Shown piece by piece: positions 1 through 4,979 of a DNA stretch of 5,412 bases. Source of the DNA: an uncultured Anaerovibrio sp. (lineage in GTDB: Bacteria > Bacillota > Negativicutes > Selenomonadales > Selenomonadaceae); contig CACZYN010000129.1 in assembly GCA_902785445.1 (NCBI GenBank), forward strand, positions 1-5,412, in the 5' to 3' direction. Within the stretch, counting starts at the first letter, position 1, and each line of letters opens with the position of its first letter. The notes below the pieces were generated by a model. It made no database searches, was not told the origin of the DNA, and saw only the letters and a program-made list of their open reading frames with translations. Position numbers and translations under genes: made by a program.

Positions 1-131
1 GCGGAGGGGCTGCCGTCCTCGGCCGATGTAATGGTGCCCGACACGGTCTTCATATCCTGCGAACGGGCTTTCACCGGGGCGACAGCCAGGAATACGAGCA
101 GTTGGGGCTGTTTCAGGAGGAAGACCAGTAA
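1..131 (-). CDS. Partial N-terminus of a SusC/RagA-type TonB-linked outer membrane protein (probably foreign sequence)
   Basis: Read on the minus strand, this stretch stays open from the window edge to a TAA at 132-134. It gives a hydrophobic segment (LLVFLAVAPV), a likely signal-peptide end (KARSQ), and then QDMKTVSGTITSAEDGSP. That last part matches what I recall of the start of the carboxypeptidase-regulatory-like domain (CarbopepD_reg_2) in Bacteroidota SusC-family importers, usually followed by a PGV-type continuation and a plug domain. The protein would import glycans or other nutrients across the outer membrane. No ATG lies between the stop and the hydrophobic segment, so the natural start is missing. 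The rest of the gene would lie left of the window. The G+C content is about 63% over 1-120, against roughly a quarter in the following 105 bases. The family call rests on about 35 residues and is moderate. A low-GC Firmicute is not expected to carry such a gene here. Confidence 0.5.
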
Positions 132-140
132 TTAAAGTTG
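122..140. other. Composition break, probable chimeric junction
   Basis: Sequence changes abruptly here from GC-rich, Bacteroidota-like coding sequence to an AT-rich spacer that carries the pnp promoter. The minus-strand reading frame of the left segment loses its start codon and hits a stop at 132-134, exactly where composition changes. The usual upstream neighbour of pnp in Firmicutes, rpsO, is not seen. The simplest explanation is a misjoined read or contig end in an assembled metagenome. A real insertion or recombination boundary is possible but less likely. The exact base of the join cannot be fixed from this sequence alone. Confidence 0.5.
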
Positions 141-155
141 CTATAAATAAATATA

Positions 156-185
156 TTGATATAAAAACCAATGTTATGATATACT
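156..185 (+). promoter_or_regulatory. Sigma-A type promoter for pnp
   Basis: TTGATA at 156-161 and TATACT at 180-185 are separated by 18 bases in a very AT-rich stretch, each matching the consensus at most positions. Transcription would begin near 192, leaving a leader of about 45 nt. The leader shows no strong hairpin, unlike the RNase III-processed pnp leader of E. coli, so that style of autoregulation is not evident here. A strong AGGAGG at 222-227 sits 9 nt before the pnp ATG. Confidence 0.6.
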
Positions 186-236
186 ATGACGGTTGAAAGA
201 TAAAAAGGTTAAAGAAGATTTAGGAGGAAAAACTTA

Positions 237-2306
237 ATGCAAAGTTTTGAAATGCAGTTAGGCGGACGCACATTTACTGTGGAAACTGGTAAGATGGCTA
301 AGCAGGCTAATGGTGCGGTTTTGGTTCGCTATGGTGAGACTGTGGTATTGGTTACAGCAACGGCTTCTGATGAGCCAAGAGAGGGTGTAGATTTTTTCCC
401 TCTTACTGTAGATTATGAAGAAAAAATGTACGCCGTAGGTAAGATTCCTGGCGGTTTTATAAAGAGAGAGGGTCGTCCAGGAGAGTCTGCTATTTTGTGC
501 AGCCGTTTGATTGACCGCCCAATTCGTCCTTTGTTCCCAGAGGGATATCGCAATGACGTTCAGATTGTAGCTACTGTATTGTCTGTTGAGCATGACAATG
601 CTCCAGAAATTGCAGCTATGATTGGTGCTTCCTGTGCCCTGACCATTTCTGATATTCCTTTCCTTGGCCCAATAGCTGGTGTCCGGGTTGGTCGTGTAAA
701 TGGTGAGTTTGTTATCAACCCTAGTGTTGAGCAGCGGGAGCAGTCTGACCTTAATTTGACCATTGCCGGTTCCCGTGATGCGGTAATGATGGTTGAGGCC
801 GGTGCCAATGAGTTGCCTGAGGAAGTTATCCTTGAAGCTATTCTCTTTGGTCATGAAGAGATTAAGAAGATTGTGGCATTCCAGGATGAAATCCAGAAGG
901 CTTGCGGCAAGGAAAAGAGAGAAGTAAAACTCTTTGCTGTTCCAGAAGAGATGGAGCAGGCTATTCGTGAATATGCTACTTCCAAGCTGGATCAGGCTGT
1001 TCGCAATCCAGATAAATTGGCTCGTGATGAGGATATTGCCAATGTTAAGGCAGAGGCTTTGGAGCATTTCCTGGAAATCTATCCAGATGCTATCAAGGAA
1101 ATCCCATATATGCTTCACAAGATTGTGAAGGAAATCGTTCGTAAGATGATTACCAAGGAGAAGATTCGCCCAGACGGTCGTGAGGTTGAGGAAGTTCGTC
1201 CCGTTAGCTGTGAGGTAGGTATTCTTCCTCGTACTCATGGTTCTGGTCTCTTTACTCGTGGTCAGACTCAGGTGTTGACTGTTACTACTCTTGGTTCCAT
1301 GGGTGATGAGCAGGTATTGGATGGTCTTGGGGTTGAAACCTCCAAACGGTATATTCATCAGTACAATTTCCCTGGTTATTCCGTCGGTGAGGCTCGTCCA
1401 GTTCGTGGTCCAGGCCGTCGTGAAATTGGTCATGGTGCTTTGGCTGAAAGAGCTTTGGTACCAGTTATTCCTTCAGCTGAGGAATTCCCTTATACCATTC
1501 GTATGGTATCGGAAATTCTGGAGTCCAATGGTTCCAGTTCCATGGGTTCCGTTTGCGGCAGTACACTGTCCCTGATGCACGCCGGTGTGCCAATTAAGCG
1601 CCCGGTTTCCGGTGTGGCTATGGGTTTGGTTAAGGATGGAGCTGATTACACTACCCTGACGGATATTCAGGGCATGGAAGATGCTTTAGGTGAGATGGAC
1701 TTTAAGGTAGCCGGTACCACCGAAGGCGTTACTGCTATTCAGATGGATATTAAGATTAAGGGTATCTCCCGGGAAATCCTCTCTGCAGCTTTAGCTCAGG
1801 CTAAGCGTGGTCGTGCCTTCATTCTTGGCAAGATGCTGGAGTGCATTGCTAAGCCAAATGAGGAGCTCAGTAAGTATGCTCCTAGAGTAACTACCATGCA
1901 GATTAAGCCTGATAAGATTCGTGAGGTTATTGGACCTGGCGGCAAGGTTATCAAGAAAATCATTGATGACTTTGGCGTACAGATTGATATTGACGATGAT
2001 GGTACTGTACGAATTTGTGCTACCAGCGTTGAGGCTTCTGCTGCTGCAGTTGCCTGCATTGAGGACATTGTCAAGGAAGTCGAAGTTGGCCAGATCTACA
2101 AAGGTAAGGTAACTCGTATTATGGCCTTTGGTGCTTTCGTAGAGCTTTTGCCTGGTCAGGAAGGCCTTTGCCATATTTCCCAATTGGATAAGAAGCGGGT
2201 TGAAAAGGTTGAGGACGTTGTTAATGTTGGTGACGAGTTTGAAGTTAAGGTTACTGAGATTGACCAGAAGGGTCGTATCAACGTTTCTCACAAGGTATTA
2301 CTGTAA
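237..2306 (+). CDS. pnp: Polynucleotide phosphorylase (PNPase)
   Basis: PNPase degrades RNA 3' to 5' using phosphate, releasing nucleoside diphosphates, and can add tails in reverse. It acts in the cytoplasm as a trimer, often with other mRNA-decay proteins. The 689 residues contain every expected domain in order: first RNase PH domain (about 5-225, with FFPLTVDYEEK and GKIPGGFIKREGRP at 53-81), the helical linker domain (about 238-305), the second, catalytic RNase PH domain (about 310-545, with GSGLFTRGQTQ at 335-345, SSSMGSVCG at 433-441 and the active-site LGEMDFKVAG at 484-493), a KH domain (about 552-613, GPGGK at 566-570) and an S1 domain (about 617-689). Length is close to the usual 690-710, so the gene is intact. 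The ATG at 237 is fixed by AGGAGG 9 nt upstream and by the family's N-terminal MQSFEMQLGGR pattern. Codon use is smooth and typical of a highly expressed housekeeping gene. It appears to be transcribed from its own promoter. Confidence 0.98.
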   Translation: MQSFEMQLGGRTFTVETGKMAKQANGAVLVRYGETVVLVTATASDEPREGVDFFPLTVDYEEKMYAVGKIPGGFIKREGRPGESAILCSRLIDRPIRPLFPEGYRNDVQIVATVLSVEHDNAPEIAAMIGASCALTISDIPFLGPIAGVRVGRVNGEFVINPSVEQREQSDLNLTIAGSRDAVMMVEAGANELPEEVILEAILFGHEEIKKIVAFQDEIQKACGKEKREVKLFAVPEEMEQAIREYATSKLDQAVRNPDKLARDEDIANVKAEALEHFLEIYPDAIKEIPYMLHKIVKEIVRKMITKEKIRPDGREVEEVRPVSCEVGILPRTHGSGLFTRGQTQVLTVTTLGSMGDEQVLDGLGVETSKRYIHQYNFPGYSVGEARPVRGPGRREIGHGALAERALVPVIPSAEEFPYTIRMVSEILESNGSSSMGSVCGSTLSLMHAGVPIKRPVSGVAMGLVKDGADYTTLTDIQGMEDALGEMDFKVAGTTEGVTAIQMDIKIKGISREILSAALAQAKRGRAFILGKMLECIAKPNEELSKYAPRVTTMQIKPDKIREVIGPGGKVIKKIIDDFGVQIDIDDDGTVRICATSVEASAAAVACIEDIVKEVEVGQIYKGKVTRIMAFGAFVELLPGQEGLCHISQLDKKRVEKVEDVVNVGDEFEVKVTEIDQKGRINVSHKVLL

Positions 2307-2327
2307 AAATAATTAATAAATATAGCC

Positions 2328-2368
2328 ATACCCGTTTTACGTTTAGTGAGGCGGGTATTGTCATATTT
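2328..2368 (+). terminator. Hairpin after pnp, weak or partial terminator
   Basis: ATACCCGTTTTAC (2328-2340) pairs with GTGAGGCGGGTAT (2346-2358) around a 5-nt loop. This makes 13 continuous base pairs in RNA, three of them G-U. Because it depends on G-U pairs, it forms on the + strand transcript and would be weaker on the opposite strand. The following bases (TTGTCATATTT) are only moderately U-rich, so termination may be incomplete and the next gene could be reached by read-through. The stem could also protect the 3' end of pnp mRNA. It ends 10 nt before the ribosome binding site of the next gene. Confidence 0.5.
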
Positions 2369-2373
2369 GGAGA
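2369..2373 (+). promoter_or_regulatory. Ribosome binding site that sets the start of the membrane/kinase gene
   Basis: GGAGA lies 8 nt before the ATG at 2382. An in-frame GTG at 2346 would add 12 residues, but it sits inside the 3' arm of the preceding hairpin and lacks a Shine-Dalgarno sequence. The ATG at 2382 is therefore preferred. A second ATG at 2375 is out of frame and reaches a stop after about 30 codons. Confidence 0.65.
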
Positions 2374-2381
2374 TATGCAAT

Positions 2382-3710
2382 ATGGTGGTAGAAAAGAAAA
2401 AAACTATATCGGAGATAATGCGGCGCTATCTTATTTTTACATTGGGGATAATGCTTATCTCTTATAGTGGTGCTTGGTTCATAAAGGGTGACATAGGTGT
2501 CTCGCCGGTTCTTGCTCTGCCTTATACCTTTTCACTTATTTTTTCCAATATAAGTGTTGGTATTTGGGTTGCTATATTTAGCGTACTGGTTCTGCTCCTA
2601 CAGTTGGTTATAAGAAGAAGGCGGCTAAAAAAAAGGGTGTTGTTGCTGCAGCTGTTCACGGCTCTGGCCTTGGGATTATTAACTGAATTATCCCTGGATG
2701 CACTCAGAGAATTTAACCCTATGTCATACAAAGGACAATTGCTGGCGTGTATTGCCGGCAGCGCCTGTCTGGCCGGGGGCTTTTATTTGTGCCATATTGC
2801 CGATCTGGGAAAAATTCCCATGGAATCCTTTATGAAATTTGTGGCAAAATTACTTTCCAGACGGTATGCCACAGTGAGACTGGCAGCGGCAGTGCTTTTT
2901 TCTTTAGTAGCTGCCATGCTGAGCCTGGTTGTTTTGGGCAGTGTGGTTTCTGTGCGGGAAGGAACGCTTTTTAGCATAATTTTCGTCACAATTTTCCTAA
3001 AAATATTCATGAGGCTGTTTAGGAGTTTGGAGTTTATACTGTTGCCAGAAAATCGTCTCAAAAGGTTGCCTGCTAACACAGAAGATCCTATTACGGAAAG
3101 TCATTTTGTCATCACAGTATCCCATGAATATGGCAGCGGAGGACGGACTATCGCCAAACGTATTGCTCACGAATTGGCTTTGCCTTATTATGATAGTGAT
3201 GTTATCCAAATGGCCACAGATGAGAGTGGGGATATTGATTTATCTGTTGAATCGCATGAACGCACAGATAGTAAAACCTTAAAGCGTTTGTATAATTGGT
3301 ACACCTCCTCCTTTGATGAGGAAGTAGAGCTTACCAATGAGCAAAAATGTCGCGTTGAAGCCCAGATAATTCAGGAAATTGCTTCCAAAAATTCCTGCGT
3401 TATTTTGGGGCGCTTGGCAAATTATGTCTTACAAAACCATGAAAATTCCTTGCACATATTCATTACAGCTGATGAGGAAGATCGGATTAAGCGGGTAATG
3501 CGCAAGGAAGAAATAGAACGTGATGAGGCCTGTGATTTGATATACGAACATGCCAAAGAACAGAAAAAGCATTGTCAGCATTTTTCCGAAACCATATGGG
3601 GCAATGATGTAAGTTATGATATTATGATTAAGTCCAGCAAGTATGGAGTTGATAGAACGGCAGCTATTTTGTTGGATTTGATAAAAGAATATAGATTGAT
3701 CATGAGATAA
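2382..3710 (+). CDS. YczE-like membrane domain fused to a cytidylate-kinase-like domain
   Basis: This 442-residue protein has two parts. Residues about 14-215 form an integral membrane domain with roughly six helices (near 16-33, 45-76, 86-102, 117-137, 165-187, 194-212). Its GDIGVSPVLALPYTFSLIF and IADLGKIPMESFMKF segments match the YczE/YitT-like family (DUF6198), whose function is unknown. After a short linker, residues about 242-440 resemble Cytidylate_kin2 (PF13189): ITVSHEYGSGGRTIAKRIA at the nucleotide loop, LGR at 342-344, IFITADEEDRIKRVM at 359-373, and WG...YDIMIKSSKYGVD at 406-424. The loop lacks the canonical Walker A lysine, as is usual in this family. Against my recollection of the family, SRE is SHE (247-249) and the arginine/tyrosine-rich lid before WG is replaced by a K/H/Q-rich stretch. 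Kinase activity is thus uncertain. The kinase part should face the cytoplasm. It follows pnp across a hairpin and ends in a strong terminator. A nucleotide-sensing or transport-linked role is only a guess. Confidence 0.85.
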   Translation: MVVEKKKTISEIMRRYLIFTLGIMLISYSGAWFIKGDIGVSPVLALPYTFSLIFSNISVGIWVAIFSVLVLLLQLVIRRRRLKKRVLLLQLFTALALGLLTELSLDALREFNPMSYKGQLLACIAGSACLAGGFYLCHIADLGKIPMESFMKFVAKLLSRRYATVRLAAAVLFSLVAAMLSLVVLGSVVSVREGTLFSIIFVTIFLKIFMRLFRSLEFILLPENRLKRLPANTEDPITESHFVITVSHEYGSGGRTIAKRIAHELALPYYDSDVIQMATDESGDIDLSVESHERTDSKTLKRLYNWYTSSFDEEVELTNEQKCRVEAQIIQEIASKNSCVILGRLANYVLQNHENSLHIFITADEEDRIKRVMRKEEIERDEACDLIYEHAKEQKKHCQHFSETIWGNDVSYDIMIKSSKYGVDRTAAILLDLIKEYRLIMR

Positions 3711-3728
3711 ATACAGTTGTCTACACAC

Positions 3729-3785
3729 AAAAGACTGAGGCTCGATAAATATACAATCAAGCCCCAGTCTTTTATTAATTTTTCC
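3729..3785 (+). terminator. Rho-independent terminator of the membrane/kinase gene
   Basis: AAAAGACTG (3729-3737) pairs with CAGTCTTTT (3765-3773). The stem continues inward, after one A-C mismatch, with GGCT/AGCC and then GAT/ATC around a short AT-rich loop. The descending arm runs into TTTTATTAATTTTT. It starts 18 nt after the stop codon. The A-rich ascending flank means it could also work on the opposite strand, though no gene there needs it. Confidence 0.85.
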
Positions 3786-3858
3786 TTAAATTTTAAAGAA
3801 CACTTATTTTTAATTCACAAAATACCGATTATAAAGACAAGAAAGGGGGCACGTAAAA

Positions 3859-4026
3859 GTGATTATGCTTTACATAAGGGATTGTATAGTTGCTTCTAGT
3901 GCACATACAGCAAATGGTGTAATACCTTCAGAAGATACCGAGGTAGGGACGGTATCTCCTGAAGGTATTATCAATTTAAGCATTTTATTTTTCATTAAAT
4001 ATGTGGTAGAATATTCTTTGGTTTAA
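3859..4026 (+). CDS. Doubtful small ORF, 55 codons, in the spacer
   Basis: A reading frame starts at GTG 3859 (or ATG 3865), 9 to 15 nt after a GGGGG run at 3845-3849, and runs to TAA at 4024-4026. The product would begin VIMLYIRDCIVASSAH and end with a hydrophobic stretch (LSILFFIKYVV). I recognise no family. The 51-nt hairpin at 3920-3970 lies wholly inside it, and the promoter of the next gene overlaps its end. Both suggest the frame is open by chance and that the DNA is regulatory or encodes RNA. A weak TATAAA at 3830-3835 could serve as a -10 but has no good -35. Confidence 0.12.
   Translation: MIMLYIRDCIVASSAHTANGVIPSEDTEVGTVSPEGIINLSILFFIKYVVEYSLV
3920..3970 (+). other. Strong intergenic hairpin of unknown role
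   Basis: TAATACCTTCAG (3920-3931) pairs with CTGAAGGTATTA (3959-3970), then, past a single A-C mismatch, AGATACCG (3933-3940) pairs with CGGTATCT (3950-3957) around a 9-nt purine-rich loop (AGGTAGGGA). That gives 20 Watson-Crick pairs in 51 nt. No immediate U-run follows; the U-rich sequence begins about 12 nt later (3982-3995), so it is not a classic terminator. It lies about 84 nt upstream of the DUF4234 start codon but before its likely transcription start. It may be the end of a small RNA, a terminator for read-through, or a dispersed repeat. I cannot choose from one copy. Confidence 0.55.
3984..4012 (+). promoter_or_regulatory. Extended -10 promoter for the DUF4234-DUF2752 operon
   Basis: TGG-TAGAAT at 4004-4012 fits an extended -10 element, with a weak TTTATT -35 at 3984-3989 and 17-base spacing. 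Transcription would start near 4019, giving a leader of about 35 nt. The ribosome binding site GGGGAG (4042-4047) is 6 nt before the ATG at 4054. Confidence 0.45.
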
Positions 4027-4053
4027 TAATTAATTTTACAAGGGGAGTCTATT

Positions 4054-4470
4054 ATGGAAAAAAAGAATATTGTATTGGCTATTGTGTTGACGCTGGTTAC
4101 CTGCGGTATCTACGGTATATATTGGTTTTATACCATGACTGAGGATGTTCATCGTTTGGTGGGCCGTCGGACTACTGCAGATGGCGGTATGGCTATTTTG
4201 TATTCGCTGGTTACTTGTGGCATTTATTCTTTGTATTGGATGTATAAGATGGGCGAAGGATTGACAGAAGCCAAGATGATGCGCGGCATGATGGCCGATC
4301 AGAACGCTGGTTTGTTGTATTTGATATTGGCTGTATTTGGCTTGGGAGTAATCTCTGAGGTATTAATCCAGAGTGCAATCAACGATATCATTGATTTCGA
4401 TCAGAGAGGTAATGGATCATATAATGGCCCATATATGCCACAGCAGCCTATGAATCCTTATGCACAATAA
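4054..4470 (+). CDS. DUF4234 small membrane protein
   Basis: The 138-residue product matches the DUF4234 family, whose biochemical role is not known. It holds two near-identical membrane repeats, LVTCGIYGIYWFYTM at 14-28 and LVTCGIYSLYWMYKM at 52-66, and a degenerate third helix around 86-107 (LILAVFGLGVISEVLIQ). The TCGIYxxYWxYxM signature is the hallmark of the family. The C-terminal tail (about 117-138) is rich in Gly, Asn, Tyr, Pro and Gln and probably disordered, as is common in these proteins. The N-terminus MEKKN followed at once by a helix suggests no cleaved signal peptide. The start is set by GGGGAG 6 nt upstream. It is the first gene of a two-gene operon, overlapping the DUF2752 gene by 11 nt. 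The two repeats are also visible at DNA level, pointing to an old internal duplication. No function can be assigned beyond an inner membrane location. Confidence 0.9.
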   Translation: MEKKNIVLAIVLTLVTCGIYGIYWFYTMTEDVHRLVGRRTTADGGMAILYSLVTCGIYSLYWMYKMGEGLTEAKMMRGMMADQNAGLLYLILAVFGLGVISEVLIQSAINDIIDFDQRGNGSYNGPYMPQQPMNPYAQ

Positions 4471-4807
4471 GCCTGCTGTCCGTCCTATAGTATGGTTTAT
4501 ACTAGTTGGGATAGTATATTTGCTTTGTGTACGGTTTGATCTGTTCTCTATACCGTGCCCATTTCATGCATTGACGGGTTATCAGTGTCCTGGTTGTGGA
4601 ATAACAACAATGTTTTTGCGGCTCTCATATGGCGACTTTGCTGGAGCCTATGCTGCAAATCCTGTTGTACTGTTATTATCACCGGTGATTTTACTGTTGA
4701 TGATACATCAATATAACTCAAGAGTACTGAATTTCCTGCCTTTTGAACTGATGAAATGGGTTTGCCTGATAGTATTGTTGGTATGGGGCGTTGTACGTAA
4801 CCTATAA
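4460..4807 (+). CDS. DUF2752 small membrane protein
   Basis: This 115-residue protein carries the DUF2752 signature: CPFHALTGYQCPGCGITT at 33-50, then the LxxGDFxxAYxxNP pattern at 55-68. The cysteines at 33, 43 and 46 are typical of the family and might bind a metal or form disulfides, which is unproven. Three membrane helices are likely (about 9-27, 65-83, 97-113). Length is normal for the family. The ATG at 4460 overlaps the end of the DUF4234 gene (stop 4468-4470) in another frame. No Shine-Dalgarno sequence precedes it, so its translation is probably coupled to the upstream gene. From memory, DUF2752 genes often sit beside other small membrane genes such as DUF4234 or dispanin-like (CD225) ones, so the pair may act together in the membrane. 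The function is unknown. A strong terminator follows 12 nt after the stop. Confidence 0.9.
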   Translation: MHNKPAVRPIVWFILVGIVYLLCVRFDLFSIPCPFHALTGYQCPGCGITTMFLRLSYGDFAGAYAANPVVLLLSPVILLLMIHQYNSRVLNFLPFELMKWVCLIVLLVWGVVRNL

Positions 4808-4819
4808 TCGTAGATTTTG

Positions 4820-4865
4820 GCACCAATTTTGACTAGGTGATAGTCAAGGTTGGTGCTTTTTTATT
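4820..4865 (+). terminator. Rho-independent terminator of the DUF4234-DUF2752 operon
   Basis: GCACCAATTTTGACTA (4820-4835) pairs with TAGTCAAGGTTGGTGC (4841-4856) as an unbroken 16-bp stem in RNA, with two G-U pairs and a 5-nt loop (GGTGA). A run of TTTTTTATT follows at once. The U-run and the G-U pairs both fix its direction as +. This is the clearest terminator in the window. Confidence 0.93.
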
Positions 4866-4868
4866 AAG

Positions 4869-4943
4869 ACTGAATTAGAAAGATTAAACTTCAGTTAGAA
4901 TTGCCTCCAATGTCTAAACAAAGTGGCTGAATTAAGGTAAAAT
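4869..4943 (+). promoter_or_regulatory. Promoter region of the YgbA-like gene, with possible operator repeats
   Basis: TAAACA (4915-4920) and TAAAAT (4938-4943) are 17 bases apart and form a plausible sigma-A promoter with a start near 4950. Upstream lie an inverted repeat ACTGAA/TTCAGT (4869-4874 and 4890-4895), two TTAGAA copies exactly 20 bases apart (4875-4880 and 4895-4900), and two CTGAATTA copies (4870-4877 and 4927-4934), the second inside the promoter spacer. Together these could be regulator sites. I do not see a clear FNR-type TTGAT-N4-ATCAA box. The regulator is unknown. Confidence 0.4.
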
Positions 4944-4979
4944 GAGTAAAAGAATTTTATCAGTCATAGGAGGTGCAAC

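Noticed and set aside
80..131. A + strand frame ending in EYEQLGLFQEEDQ and a TAA at 129-131, which resembles a DNA polymerase IV tail with a sliding-clamp-binding QLxLF motif.
   Set aside because: The frame upstream of the motif (positions 3-79) looks nothing like polymerase IV, whereas the opposite strand gives a longer, coherent SusC-like match. Acidic residues on one strand naturally mirror hydrophobic ones on the other in this frame register. I keep it as a weaker alternative: a search of both translations would decide.
258..1433. A 391-codon open frame antisense to pnp.
   Set aside because: It lies wholly opposite a certain housekeeping gene, its translation is low-complexity in character (many N, T, L, S) with no recognisable domain, and it follows from pnp codon bias.
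1791..2291. A 166-codon open frame antisense to the 3' end of pnp.
   Set aside because: Shadow of the pnp KH and S1 domain coding region; no ribosome binding site or family match seen.
3429..3728. A 99-codon minus-strand frame over the kinase domain.
   Set aside because: Antisense shadow of a well-supported coding region; no promoter or ribosome binding site and no recognised family.
3717..3899. A 60-codon + strand frame starting with TTG just after the membrane/kinase gene.
   Set aside because: It begins inside the leading flank of the terminator and reads straight through the hairpin and U-run; it has no ribosome binding site and a composition typical of spacer DNA.
3786..4053. Possibility of a known riboswitch, 6S RNA or tRNA in the spacer.
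   Set aside because: No tRNA cloverleaf, T-box or familiar riboswitch core could be recognised, and the long hairpin lies upstream of the likely transcription start of the next gene. A covariance-model search would settle it.
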